DNA of 64,000 nucleotides from Emergomyces orientalis (Eukaryota; Ascomycota; Eurotiomycetes; Onygenales; Ajellomycetaceae), in NCBI GenBank assembly GCA_002110485.1, contig MOWL01000046.1, forward strand, positions 1,295,124-1,359,123. Reading direction: 5' to 3'. The translations under genes were made by a program, and so were the position numbers. Of the stretch, positions 22,615-34,500 are shown piece after piece; the first letter of the stretch is position 1; every line of letters starts with the position of its first letter. A model generated the notes under the pieces. It made no database searches. It was not told the DNA's origin and saw nothing but the letters and a program-made list of their open reading frames with translations.

Positions 22615-23687
22615 GTACGCCGCGGAGCTCAGGGGGCCTGATGCTGGCGCTGCAGATTGTGCTCAACGCCCATGCGGCCGGCACCGCTCCTGGCAAATGC
22701 GCATTAACCAAGCCGCCATCCAAGCGATACGAAACCCCAAACACTCATGCGGCCAGTATATCCTCGCTGAGCCATACGAGCGCTCGACGGGCTCCGGGCG
22801 CTGGGATGGGAGGTGCAGTTTCACTGGATTCCAGCACACGTCGGAGTGCCGGGAAACGAAGAAGCAGGCAGACTGGCAAAGCGGGCGGCTGACCCTACCT
22901 TAAACACCGAACAACCCGAACCGGACCCAATACGGACGTTGCTGGCAACCACAAAATCCACCATTCGTCAGGCGATGAAGGGCGAATGGCAAACATCATG
23001 GGAGAAAGCAAAGCACGGTAGAGACCTCTTCCGGCTTGGGGCTCGACCCGGAAAGGCGATTCTCGAGACACACATGGGAACACATGGAGCGATTAGTTCA
23101 GCGATCACACAGATGCGGACAGGCAAGATCGGCCTCCGTGCTTACCTCCACGCCATCAATAAGGCCGACACTGATAAATGCCAATGCGGCTACGGACCGC
23201 AGACTGTACGACATATCCTCCTGGAATGCCGGAACTGGGCAGAAGAACGACATCGAATGTGGGCAGGCAAGTCTCCATGCGTGGACATCAAACGCATTCT
23301 CTGCAGCTCGTCAATGGCGGTACAAGCAGCAAAGATGATGATCAGGACGGACCTCCTGGGTCAATTCCAGGCGGTCCCGCCCAAAGTACTCCAATATAAC
23401 TAGCACACGAGTGTAAAACCAGTAGATAGAAGTTGAGGAGGGTCAGGAAAGACCTAACAAGGCAGAGATACAGAACTGATAGGAAAACTATAGATAGAGG
23501 AAGCTCAGGCGGAAAGAAGTGATTCTAGCTGAAATAACCGGGTACCAACTGGGAGTTTCTTAGCAAGAATAACTAAATTTCCGAGGAAAAGAGCAAAAAC
23601 TCCTGTATGTATAGTAGTGCGCTGCATAGCTGCCTGAGGGCGGCTGGGACAGTCTATGAATAAATAATAATAATAATAATAATAATA
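22615..23687 (+). mobile_element. 5'-truncated LINE with RNase H and C-terminal zinc motif
   Basis: A LINE fragment that begins within the RNase H domain ([12 protein letters not shown] start at 22615). It continues with DNQAAIQAIRNPKHS-type and [16 protein letters not shown] segments and ends in the C-terminal zinc-binding motif [20 protein letters not shown]. At least two frame changes lie before 22813; the frame 22813-23403 is then open to the stop. A 3' untranslated part of about 260 bp ends in a TAA-type microsatellite at 23661-23687, the usual tail of this kind of LINE. The clade is probably Tad1-like or related, inferred from the RNase H and tail. Inactive. Confidence 0.85.
22813..23403 (+). 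pseudogene. LINE ORF2 C-terminal end (RNase H / zinc motif)
   Basis: About 196 residues remain open. The RNase H end is [20 protein letters not shown] (N-terminal catalytic Asp residues lie upstream in broken frames). The C-terminal region contains C-x-C-x7-H-x4-C in [17 protein letters not shown]. The same protein segment, on both strands, makes up the scrambled LINE at 24.3-26.5 kb, so these are two copies of one family. Confidence 0.8.
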
Positions 23688-23690
23688 GTG

Positions 23691-23741
23691 TCGCCCGTCG
23701 TCCAGTGCCGCCCGTCGTCCAGTGCCGCCCGTCATCCAATG
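23691..23741. repeat. 17-bp tandem repeat, three units
   Basis: Three units of CCGCCCGTCGTCCAGTG or close variants directly follow the LINE tail; the third has two C-to-T or G-to-A changes. Confidence 0.8.
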
Positions 23742-23749
23742 AGAGCAGA

Positions 23750-24010
23750 AATAGCCAACCTTGGGAAAGAGAAGGTGAGCCTGTATTTCCTTTTTGGGTT
23801 TGGTTTATCTGCACTGAGGCAGTCAATCTAAACCCAATTAGAGAGGCCTTTGCCCTAAAATGTATAACTTGATCGATTTTTAAAGAAGTTATATCATCCG
23901 TCTGCCTTTATTTATCATGATCATAAATTGAGGATCATGATGACATCACAGTCAAAAATATTTTTGATTGTTCCATCAATTTTTCCATACCTTTTATTGA
24001 ATCATATACA
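23750..24010. repeat. Dispersed repeat, copy related to 21241-21370
   Basis: See the partner copy. The left block (23757-23805) and right block (23958-24000) are separated by unrelated AT-rich DNA. Confidence 0.35.
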
Positions 24011-24318
24011 ATTGGTGGGTTCACAGCGGCTATTTTAGGCACTCAGTCAGTCTCATTTTGGAACTTTGAACTTTTGTCTTTTGAACTTCTAAATTCCTGA
24101 ATTCACTTCTACACTTTTGATCTTTTACATTCTTACATTCTTTACTAGTCATCTTTTAGCAGTTGCTTCTTTTTCCTGTCAGCATAATCTTCATGATGTA
24201 TTTCATCTTTCTGTGGCTGCATACAGAGGTAGCAAGAAAAGAGCAAGCATTACAAACCTTAATTCGGAGACTTGGCTCCTTAATAGCATAACATAACTAG
24301 TAGTAAATCCTTCCAAGC

Positions 24319-26475
24319 CTCTGTGAGCTGTTCAACGCGTGCCTCGAACAGGGCTACTGCCCAACGCATTCAAAAGGTGCAGTACCAGCAGGTGTTTCCA
24401 TCACGCAAGGGTTCCCATTACATATGTATTCAACCGGACAAGGGCCCCGAGGACATCCCCATACCAGACCAGATTAACCCGGCGTTTTCGGAGATTGTGT
24501 AGGAGTCGTTCCCGAGAGATGTTATCATACGCTCCTGATACGTCGAGCAAACTTTGCCATCCGACCATGCCTGGTGTATCCGTTGAAGAAGGAAGTGCAT
24601 GGCATGCTCTGTCGATGCCAGTTTCCGGCCTCCGGTGTGTCGACTAAGGAGAAGTTGATACACGTCGGCAATGTATGAAAGCCGGTTCGCAATGATGGCT
24701 TCCAGGGCCTTGCCTAGTGTGTTAAGGAGAGCAATAGGTCTATACGCCTTGGGCTGCGTATAGTCGTCTTTACCTGGTTTTCGTAGGACTACTGTAATGG
24801 TAGTTGAAGAGGTCTCTACCGTGCTTAGCTTTTTCCCAGGATGTCTCCCACTCGCCCTTCATCGCCTGACGAATGGTGGACCTTGTTGTTGCCATAAGAA
24901 TTCGGAGTGATCCTGGTTCTGGCCGCTGTTCCCCAGTAGTTCGTACGTTGGGGTCATTTCTGGCTGCTTCCTTCGCTGCTACATCGGCAGCTTCGTCACC
25001 TAGCACTCCGACATGTGCTGGGATCCATCGGAACTGGACTTCCCACCCCAAGTGTCGGAGTTTATCGAATGCCTGTATGGCCTCGGCGAGGATATATTGA
25101 CCCGATGGGTGCTTGGGGTTCTGCATCGCTTGGACGGCAGCCTGATTGTCGGTGAAGATGGCGGCGCGCTTCCCGGGGCCAGCGCCAGCTGCATCGATGT
25201 CGAGAACCATCTGCAACGCTAGCACTAGGCCCCTGAGTTCCGCCGCGTATACTGTGGAGGTGCTGGATGCGCCCATGTATTGGGTCCGCCTTGTGCAGAC
25301 GCCGTTAACCTGTAGCACCGGCGCCACAGCTGCTGCCCCGACATGACCACCGATGCCGCTACCGTCGGTGTAGATGCATATCGTCGCCGACTCTGTAGCA
25401 TCGTGTTCTCTAATTGCGTCCTCAGCGGAATCGTTTATGCAGGTGAACGGGGGAGTCCACCATGGCGGCACCACATGTGGTTGGCGCTTCTCAAGTCGGT
25501 CGAGTCGCACGTCATACTTTTGTTCCAGGATGTTCGAGAATCGGTCAAGAGGACTGCCGCCCTCAGATGCGGCCATGTCGCCGTGTAGCGGCGATGTCCT
25601 TATGCGCATCGTGGCTTCTAGTGCTGTTTTCACGAGTTGCTGTTGTACCGGAAGCAGGTGTGCTTCCACATCCATTGCTGCTCCGGCAGTGGTCCGGAAC
25701 GCTCCAGTAATGGTTTGGGCAGCACGCCTCTGGATCTTCTTGATGGTGTTTATCATGGCACCACCCCTGCTTCCATAACCAGTTCCAGGGATGTGCCACG
25801 CGGAGCAGCCGTAGAGCATTCGTGGTATGATCATCGCTCGGTAGACTTGCCGAAGGTTGGTTGTCCCTGTCCCCCACGTTGAGGATGCTAGAGCCGATAA
25901 AGCCGAGAGTCGTTTTATGGCTCCTGCCTCTACCTTCTCGCGATGGTAGTCCCAACGGAGCTTTGTGTCCATCTGGATGCCCAGGTAACGGCATGTCGGG
26001 GAGGCGTTGACCGTAGCGTGCGGTAGGCGGAGAGCGTGGGTGTTGTTTGCCCTCGGGTCCCTTGTAAAGTGAACAAGCTCATACTTTGCTGGCGCAAACT
26101 GAGAGCCATGTCTAACTGCCCACTTCTCAGCCTTTTGGTGGATACCTTTCAGGGTTTTGCAGTTGCGTTGTGCTGTTGGGCCGACTGCTAGGATTGACAC
26201 GTCATCGATGTATCCGACTGCCTCTGTTTCCTCTGTCTTACACGCCTCTATAAGGTCGGCGTTGTAGAACAGGTACAGAATAGGCGAGACCGGCGATCCC
26301 TGCGGGATTCCTGTCTGAATAGGCGCTGAGGGAGCAGTATACTCCTGCAGCTTGAGAGTGGTGGATCGGTCACTGAGAAATGACTCTACCCATCCTCTGA
26401 TCTGGGGTTCAGTCAGGGAAAGCGACACTCGACACACACACTGGGACGCATAGAGCGATCAGCTCAGCAATCACA
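24319..26475 (-). mobile_element. Internally rearranged LINE
   Basis: Four LINE pieces occur out of order. Plus strand 24319-24371 encodes ELFNACLEQGYCPTH, from early in the reverse transcriptase. Minus strand about 24808-24440 encodes [20 protein letters not shown] through DVSGAYDNISRERLLHNLRK. Minus strand 26437-24808 encodes the rest of the reverse transcriptase from [16 protein letters not shown] through RNase H to [10 protein letters not shown]. Plus strand 26427-26475 resembles 23062-23112, the segment following KHGRDLF. Each inner block is inverted relative to the flanking plus-strand pieces while keeping its rank in the element. All parts belong to the same LINE family as 22615-23687. 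Confidence 0.7.
24770..26437 (-). pseudogene. LINE ORF2 portion: reverse transcriptase (second half) and RNase H
   Basis: An open stretch of 555 codons without its N-terminus. Recognisable are [13 protein letters not shown], the [14 protein letters not shown] motif, the catalytic YIDD (in [12 protein letters not shown]), a linker, then RNase H with [33 protein letters not shown] and FRWIPAHVG. The coding sequence leaves the LINE frame after KHGRDLF at about 24808, where it runs into an inverted reverse-transcriptase block. Endonuclease, gag and the C-terminal zinc motif are absent in this orientation, so it cannot be active alone. Confidence 0.85.
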
Positions 26476-29400
26476 ACACAGTCAGCCAGGCCATTGATAA
26501 GCTGGAGCAGTTTTACCAGGAACAGCAGCAGCAGGCCACCAATGTCATCCAGGCCGGAGAGCGCGATGAAGCCAACCCATGGCTGCGGCGAACCAGATGG
26601 CCGGTGTACTTGACCAACATAGCACCCAATGATCTGGTCAACTGCGTCCAGCGGCCCGAGGATGACACCATGTGCTCAGATGAACTAGCTGCGAGGGCCA
26701 TCTGGGAGGCCATGGGTCAGGTTGCCTGTACCAGCCAGCGAGTCATCACACAGCTGGGCCACTTCATCCGCATCGAGGCCATCCGCACGGAGCGCCACCA
26801 GACCCGACACACCCCACTGCAGGCATACATGGACGAGGAGAGCATCGCTGAGCACGTGAGGCCATGGCAGCAGATGTTGATGTTTTTTGCCCGAACGCAG
26901 ATCGAGCACGAATGGACAAGCCCCCAGTACCGGTTCACACCACGGCAGCGCAAGACATGGAGAGTATTATGGCAGGTAGCCACCACAGAGGAAGCTGACC
27001 AGCGACACTCCATCAGCCCAGACCTCATGGATGAGCAGATGACCGAGGAGGAAGAAGAGAAGAAGAAGAGACAGAGAGATACTCAGTCAGAAGAAGAAGA
27101 TAAGTTCAAATTAACTAAGATTCAGATGGCATGTTTAGATTTTTGCATTGAGCTGCTGAACCAGCGGGTCCAGGTAGAGGATTATGAGTGTGCGCTGGTG
27201 GACGCGTTGGCGGTGCTGGGACGGGGGGAGTATGGATGGCGCGACGCGGAGAGCTACCCACCAATATTGTCACGGATCATCAAGGTGGCACGGTTCATGG
27301 TGGTGCACAAGGCGCTGCGACTTGACGCCAATGCATCCGACATGCTGGCCAGGAACCAAGCAAGGCAGATGGTGGGAGACTGGGCTGTGGTGAGCCCCAT
27401 GGAGGATGCGGATTACACGTTCACAGGCAGCCAGGATGAAGGGTATGAGAGCGACAGCGAGAGGATGAGCACCGGTCCCAACCCCCCATCATCACCGCCC
27501 ACATCATCCCCACGCAGCGATGACCCCCCGGCCATGATATCCATCGGCGGGTCGACATCAAACAGCAGGAAGCAGCGGTCGTTCCAGGAATGGCTCGAGT
27601 TGTTCATGGAGGCATTCATGGTCCGCGGCACACACAGTCCCATGCAGTGGATGCTGGACCTGCGCACGTATGGATTGAAGGTGCACTACAGCAACACCAC
27701 GCCCGGCCACGTCGGCTGGATGGGAGGGGATGAGCTGCTGTACAAGGACATGCACTTCACCATGGGTGACTTCCGGGGCTTCACACACGGGCTGGTGGGA
27801 GCGACGAGGCGGATACTGCGGGAGGAGTTGTTGTTTGAGGGTGAGCTGGGTGAACAGGAGCTACCGGCCATTCCATGGTCCAAGATGCGGGATGACCCCA
27901 CCCAAGGGGGGACGGGGTGGAATTTTTTAAAGGACAGCCGCACACGGTGGCCGGTGGATGGGGCACAGTGGTTGATGCAACAGATGCGCATACGGACCGG
28001 GATGCAGCGGCGGTTCATCCAGCGAGAGCACAGCGACCAGCCCCGTTTGACAATCAAGGCAATCAACGCATACCTGCGCTGGGTGGCGAGATTCCGGGAG
28101 AAGCTGAGTGTGGCTGTGCATGTCACGGCGGGCCAACCAGCACGGGCGCCCGAGCTGCTCAGCGTCCGACACATCAACACCGAGAACGGGGGCCACCGCA
28201 ACATATTCATAGAGGATGGGATGGTGGTGTTCGTCACGCGGTACCACAAGGGGTTTCATGCATCCAACGACATCAAGATGATCCACCGGTATCTGCCAAG
28301 GGAAGTCGGGGAACTGGTGGTGTGGTATTTATGGCTGGTGCTCCCATTCGCCCAGCGGCTGCAGGAGTATCGACGACGGATCCGAGCGGAAGGGGGAAAT
28401 CTAGAAGAGGAGAACGCCAACCAACGGGAGACATACATGTGGGGTGGAGACCCCGACGGGCGGGCCTGGACGTCCGAGCGTTTCCGGGAGGTGTTGAAAC
28501 GGGAGACCTGCATCGGGCTACATGGTCAGGGGTTGAACCTGGCAGCATACCGGGACATTGCCATCGCGATCAGCAGGCAGTTCATGTGTTCATTCAGCGC
28601 GTTCAAAAACAACAGCCAGCAGAAAGAGAAGGAGCAGGTCACCAGCAGCAATGAGAATGAAGATGAACCCATGAACTCTGAGAAATGGCTGGGACGGATC
28701 ACAGATATGCAAGCGGCCCACACATCACACGTGGCCGGCATGGTGTACGCACGAGGGATCATGGAGCAGGCCGGGACCACACACCGGCGCCGTGAGATGT
28801 TCCGGTTGAGCAGCACAGACTGGCACTGGTTTTTAGGGTTTGAGTCGGCAACAAACGAGAAGACGACGAGGGATGCAGTGCTGGGAAAATGCAAGCAGGC
28901 ACCATGGGAGACAGAGGCCGAGGAGGGGCGTATGGAGCGTCGATTTCAGCTGCAGCAGACCAACATGGAGGCCGAGCTGCAGCAGATGATGGGTGATAAG
29001 GCACTGAAGTTTCGAGGGGTGCAGGCGGCAGCGATACGGGCCATCCAGGACGGTGAAAGTCCCGTGGTGGCCATCATGCCAACAGGAGGGGGGAAGAGCA
29101 TGATGTTCATGTTGCCTGCGTGGGTTGCACCCGGGGGAACAACGGTGGTGGTGGTTCCATTAGTGGCACTGCGAGAGGACATGCAGCGGAGGTGCGAGGA
29201 GCTGGGGATATCATGTGTGAAGTGAGAGAGCCGAAGACCGCCTGATGAAGCATTGATTGTGCTGGTGACATCTGAGTCCGCATTGAGTGAGGACTTCATC
29301 ACATTTTTGAACCGACAGCGGCTGAACCACCGACTGGACCGGATTGTCATCGATGAATGCCACACGGTGCTCAACGACCAGGTCAACTTCCGGCCCCAGA

Positions 29401-30371
29401 TGCAACAGCTAGGCAAGCTGATAACGGCCAAGACACAGATGGTGCTGCTGACGGCCACACTGCCACCCAGCGAGGAGGAGAAGCTGTGGTCCCGCATGCA
29501 CTGCACATGAGCGGACATATCATTGTTCCGGGCGCGGACATGCCGTCCAAATGTGGCATACCGAGTGTGGCTACCCATCAATGAAGGGTCAGAGTACGGC
29601 GGGCTCAACCGATGGTTCCAAGCACCTAGCGTGGTCAGGTTCATCCAGAACCGCATGAGACGGACAGAAGAAGGCAAGAGAGTGATGTACTGCCAGACAG
29701 TGAATCAGGTCATGACAATGACAACCGCGTTGAGGTGTGAGGCATATCACCACCACCAGATCAACAAGGCCGGCATACTGAAGCATTTCCGACAAGGTCG
29801 TTACCGGGTCATCATGGCAACAAGTGCACTGGGCATGGGTATCGACATCCCCAACATCCGCAGCATCATCCACATCGGACGACCGCGATCATTGCTGGAT
29901 TATGAACAGGAGAGCGGGCGTGCAGAGCATGATGAACAGGCCAGCGAAGCCATCATCATCGAGCCCGAGGGTATCAGTGCAGCAATGATATGGTCAAGAA
30001 AGAATGTGCCATCACTGCTGAATCAGAAGCTGGTTGAACGGTACATGCTGGCAGGAAGTGAGAGGGGTGATGGACCGAACCCACAGTGTCAATGAGTGGT
30101 GCTGGACCAGTATCTGAACGGGGAGGTGGAGGGTTACATGAGAGAGCACTGCAGTGATCGACACCCAGGGAAGTCCCAGTGCGATAGCTGTGATGCTGAG
30201 TGGGAGGCCAGGGAGGCCATGTTCACCACCAGTTCAAGTGGCACACTCACGCCCACGCCCAGTCCCAGCTACAGTTCAAGGGCAACGGCCAAGGATGACA
30301 ACGGCGAGGATGAAACCAGTCAGGAGTCAGAGATGGAGAGCCCGCAGGGTGAAAGCCAAGAAAGATTCTAA
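26476..30371 (+). pseudogene. Telomere-linked RecQ-type helicase gene, copy 1 (three nonsense codons)
   Basis: One plus-strand frame runs from 26476 to 30371, broken only by TGA at 29223, 29508 and 30093. The 5' end is cut by the LINE. The remnant starts at a segment with NPWLRRTRWPVYL that in the second copy follows a double zinc-finger region. The middle region has RAPELLSVRHIN (Arg at 28143), YHKG (Lys at 28248), AAYRDIAIAI (Arg at 28551), AAHTSH (His at 28719) and VYAR (Tyr at 28746). The helicase part has Walker A PTGGGKS near 29090, DECH near 29355, ATLPP, and SALGMGIDIPN. Motif VI is damaged (QESGRAEHDEQ instead of QESGRxGRDG). The first TGA stands where copy 2 has Trp (VWE). The Cys-rich C-terminal end present in copy 2 is missing. 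Confidence 0.85.
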
Positions 30372-30820
30372 ATCTAGTCTGCGTCGACTAACAGCGTGAG
30401 TCGCCGATCCCCTCACCAAAAACCCATCCGCGCTACGCCCGATTCGGGTTGGCGCCCGCTGAAAGTCACCGCTGAAAGTCACCCCGCCCAGATGTCGCCA
30501 TGGAGCCCGCGTTCCTCGATGATTTCAGTTTTTGGAGATGTCACACTGTTCTCAGTAGCTCGAGTCATCTCCACACTCGATCGTGGCGACGCTCGGTCGA
30601 CGGTGCAGTTGTCAGAATCCATGGAAGAATCTGCGTGCTATTCTATATTGTGCAGTCATTTAGGGTTACAAGAGCGGCCGGCCGAGGTTTCTAGGGTTAA
30701 CCTTAGGATTCAAATCATCAATCACTTTTTTTTCTTTCTTCTAGCAAGCATCTAAGCATCTAAGTATCAAACAAATGAATGAATGCATCAATGAACTATA
30801 GAATATATCATCTTCAGGCT
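30372..30820. other. Spacer between the two helicase genes, left part
   Basis: No gene supported. A 13-bp direct duplication (CGCTGAAAGTCAC twice) lies near 30458-30483. Confidence 0.5.
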
Positions 30821-30859
30821 GTGAGTGTAGATATCTTTCTGTAACCACTTCATTCACTT
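30821..30859. repeat. Direct repeat, left copy (decayed)
   Basis: GTGTAGATATCTTTCTGTAA and the following bases match 31101-31138, where the sequence reads GTGTAGATACCTTCCTGCAG. Most differences are C-to-T or G-to-A, as if the left copy was mutated by deamination. Confidence 0.6.
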
Positions 30860-30880
30860 TTCTCGGTGCCAGATGTGCCG

Positions 30881-31021
30881 GACCGATTAGCCCCTTTGTG
30901 GGAAGGGGAAATCGAACTCTATGCCAGGTCAACAGATCAGACTGATTAGCCCATTTGTGGGAAGGGGAAATCGAACTCTATGCTGAACTGATGAGCTGAC
31001 TACACCATTACACTATGACAC
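30881..31021 (-). ncRNA. tRNA-like / SINE-like sequence with duplicated B box
   Basis: On the minus strand, TAATGGTGTAGTCAGC resembles a pol III A box, and AGAGTTCGATTTCC about 25 bases on resembles a B box (consensus GGTTCGANTCC). The B-box half is present twice, at 30881-30923 and 30940-30983, 59 bp apart and nearly identical. No full cloverleaf could be drawn, so this is more likely a tRNA-derived SINE or a tRNA relic than a functional tRNA gene. Confidence 0.5.
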
Positions 31022-31100
31022 TAGCACACCACTGCTTCTTTTCTAACTCGAATATATCTATCTATATATATACACATACACTTATCACCGTGGCCGCAGG

Positions 31101-31138
31101 TGTAGATACCTTCCTGCAGCCACTGCATTCACTTTTTG
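31101..31138. repeat. Direct repeat, right copy
   Basis: Partner of 30821-30859, 280 bp downstream, with the less mutated sequence. It runs into the palindrome at 31133. Confidence 0.6.
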
Positions 31139-31202
31139 GCGGCCGCCAAAAAAGAACAACACCCATTCACTGCCATACTCGATGTTTTGGCGGCCGCCAA
31201 AA
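31133..31202. promoter_or_regulatory. Two perfect palindromes upstream of helicase copy 2
   Basis: The perfect palindrome TTTTGGCGGCCGCCAAAA occurs at 31134-31151 (with one more T and A on each side, 31133-31152) and again at 31185-31202. They lie about 370-440 bp upstream of the probable start of helicase copy 2. The same half-site, TTTTGGCGG, forms the palindrome in the gypsy-type elements. A binding site for a dimeric GC-rich-site regulator is the simplest reading; unproven. Confidence 0.6.
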
Positions 31203-31575
31203 TGGAAGGGGTTGGAGGGCCAGCAGCCGGGCCCCGTGCTTAGTCAGCCAACATGTCGAGCCAAAAAACTCATTCAATTCTGTTCAGATTGGCCACTATC
31301 AAAAACTTCATCAATCATCAATTATTTCTTGTTCTTCAATGAAGAAAGTAGCAGAGAAGTATAGAGATGTCTCAAGTGTACTAACTTGAAGTCTCTGAGC
31401 TAAGTCAGAAAGAGTTTGACACTTCAGTGATAATCATGTAAAATAATCTCAGTCTCTGAATATTAAGCAAGTTCTTTTCAATGTTATCTTAACACTCTAC
31501 TATTTCTTGACAATTTCAACACTGTATTCTCTTTAGTCAGTTAGTTAATTAGTTCAATCATTCAATCAATCAATC
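31203..31575. promoter_or_regulatory. Probable upstream region of helicase copy 2
   Basis: AT-rich leader with runs such as repeated ATTCAATCAATC just before the ATG at 31576. No TATA box in a fixed position could be assigned. Confidence 0.35.
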
Positions 31576-34500
31576 ATGTCTCAGTCAGAATCTGTTGTTG
31601 ATTCAATTCCATCTTATCTTTGTGTTCTGCCGCAGTACTGTGTGATTGTCTGCACCACACACAGCTGCTGCTACACCCGCCAGAACCTGGGACGGCATCT
31701 GCTGGAGAAACATCACATAGAGAGCTTAGAGCGGAGATGAATCAAATCATTCAATTCACTGAAGCCAGTGGCAGCCTCGCGTGTCGGTGTGGTGCAGCCA
31801 GAGAATGGGGTCGCTGAGATTGTAGAGCTGCTGACCATCAGGGGCTTTCTCTGCCACCACGCCGGCTGCAGCTATCGGTCGGTCAACACCGATCAGATCC
31901 GCCAACACTACAATAGAGAGCACCAGTGGAAGGTGTCTGATCAAGGTGCAATGCCCTGGCACGAAGCATATCTCCAGACACTGTTTAACCAGAAGCAGAG
32001 TGTGAAGTACTTTGCCGTAGTCCTGGCCAATCAGGTTCAGTCATCGGGTGCCGGTGCCCCACACTCAGAAAATATATATATATATCTACACGCCAACGCC
32101 CCTGACAACGCACCACCACCATCCAACAACAAAACCATAGTCATTATCAATCAACAACAACAACATCACCTCATCTCTTTCTCACACACACTTGAGAATG
32201 CATGGGATCACATTCTCAGTTGATTCGAGCAGTGCCAGACTCGACCTCAGTGTCAACAGATCGACCAGACCCAGCACATCTCCGACCTGACCCCCTGGAT
32301 GAAGCGGACGGGGATCTACATCCACCTGCAGAGGCTCACCCTGAGTGAGGTGGGACCGAGCTGGCAGCTACCCAGGCGAGAGCAGGAACTCATCCTCCAC
32401 CTGATCTGTCAGAGTGTCGGTCGGGTCCTGGAGAGCACCATGATCAGCCTGGTCCACAATCAAAATCTGGAGTCCCGCCAGCTCAGCCGCCGCAACGCCC
32501 GCCTGCTGAACACCTTCACCCGCGGAGAGACCTCGCAGCACCCCATCAGCGAGCTGCAGAACCGCCAGTCCCGGCAGAGATACATCGACATGTGGAAGCA
32601 GCTGATCTGCTACTGGGAACGGGTGGTGGAGCAGGGCCACCTGCGGGAGACGCTCTTCCAGCCCAGCACCCAGCAGCTGGAGGCGTGGGTGGAGGCCACC
32701 GAGACCGCCGAGGAGCTGGCGAGCCTGAAGGATGATGATGCGGAGGAGGATGGCCACGGGGACCAAGGCAGAGCCACCCTCCTCCGCGAGCAGCTGGACC
32801 GGTTAGTGCTGCAGTTCAGCCTGGCCATCATCCAGCACCACGTCCCCCAGCGCAAGTTCGACTCGGTGCTGGTCTCGTACGCGGCCGCACGGTTCTGGAG
32901 CCCAAGCCAGAGGCAGTGGATGATGGTCGGGAACTACACCTCCATCCTGTCGCAGCTGATCTACGACTGTCAGATGGTGGTGCTGGCACAGGTGCTGGCG
33001 GACACCGCTGGGGATGCGGACGCGGACCTCGGCGCGGGGATCCTCAGGATCCGGGATCGGTGGCTGCTCAACGACACCGACGGCCCGGTGGTGGAGCTGC
33101 TGGAGAACCGGCTGCTGGGGTTCCGCATCGGCCGCAGCGAGGTGCCTCCGGCCCAGCTCCGGTGGCACGCGGACGGGGAGACCCTGGTCTGGGCCGAGGT
33201 CACCTTCCACCTCTCCAACCTCCACAGCATCGTCTTCCAGGGGCTGGCCCAGGCGGGGCAGATCCTCACCGGGGAGCTGTGTCTGAGCAGCCGCTCGACC
33301 CCCGCCGACGAGATCCCCACGCCGGATCTGAGCCTGCTGGTCGACAACTGGGACGCCACCTCGGCGGGCCAGTCCTTTCTGACCGACTCCCGCAACAGCT
33401 CTCAACTGGAACCCCTGCGGCCGTGGCTGATCAGCCGCGTGGGTCGGACGCCCGCGCTCCTGCACACCTTCTTCCAGAGGAACTCCGCGGTGGAGGGTGA
33501 GTGGGTGGTCTCGGCCGACGCCGCACAGCAGTACGAGAACAGCGTGCAGCGGTTCCTCCGTGCCATCCTGGTGCCGATCTTCCTGGGGTCCGGCCAGCAG
33601 GGACGACGGACCGAGTTCATCGCGCTGCGGTGGAGGAACTCGACGCTGGCCACACGGGATCTCTTTCTGCATGACGGCCAGATGCTCTTCATCCTCAGCT
33701 ACCACAAGAACCGGCACCGCAGCAACGCCTCCCGCTGGCCCGTCCGGTTCCTGCTGCCCGAGGTGGCTCAGCTGGTGGTGCAGTATCTCACCATCGTCCA
33801 GCCCTTCCGCGAGTTCCTCCACGCGCAGGCTCAGGTGCTGTCGGCGGTGTCGGAGTACCTCTTCTCGGCGGGGGAGGCCCCGTGGAAGGAAGACGCCATG
33901 ACACGGGTGGTGGTCAACGCGGGGAAACAGACGCTGGGCAAGCACATCCACATCCAGGCCTGGCGACAGATCACGGTGGGGATCGCGCGACGGAAGCTCG
34001 GGGCGGCAGAGGCCAGGATGCTCATCGACGAGGAGGAGGAGGGGGAGGGGGAAGACCCGATCATCGGCAGCCTCACCGAGGCGGTGCACTGGCAGGCCAG
34101 CCACACCCCCCACACGGGCAACCGCGTGTACGGCGGCACGGTGAACTTCCGTGCAGGGCTCACCGATGCCGGGCTGCAGGAGTACCGACAGGTCAGCCAG
34201 CTCTGGCATCAGCTGGTGCGTGACCCCCTCAACTTCCAGGCTCAGACAGCGGCAGTGGCATTATCCTCCATCTCCTCTCCCACCACCACCACCCCGCGCC
34301 GCAGAGACCCCCAGACCCAGACCCAGACCCAGACCCTGACGCCATGGGAATGGGACCCGGAACAACCCCCCAGGAGCAGCGGTGGCGGCAGCAGTGGAAG
34401 ACCCCTCCCAGCCACCCCAACAGGCAAGCGGCCAAGGAGCGAGGATGAGGAGGAGTCCCCCATCGCATGGCAGGTGGTCAGGCGCAGGGCGCCAGCGCGA

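Noticed and set aside
32803..34209. A 468-codon open frame on the minus strand
   Set aside because: It lies wholly opposite the helicase copy 2 coding sequence. GC-rich codons make long antisense frames, and its translation is low-complexity with Leu/Gly/Pro/His/Gln bias and no motif.
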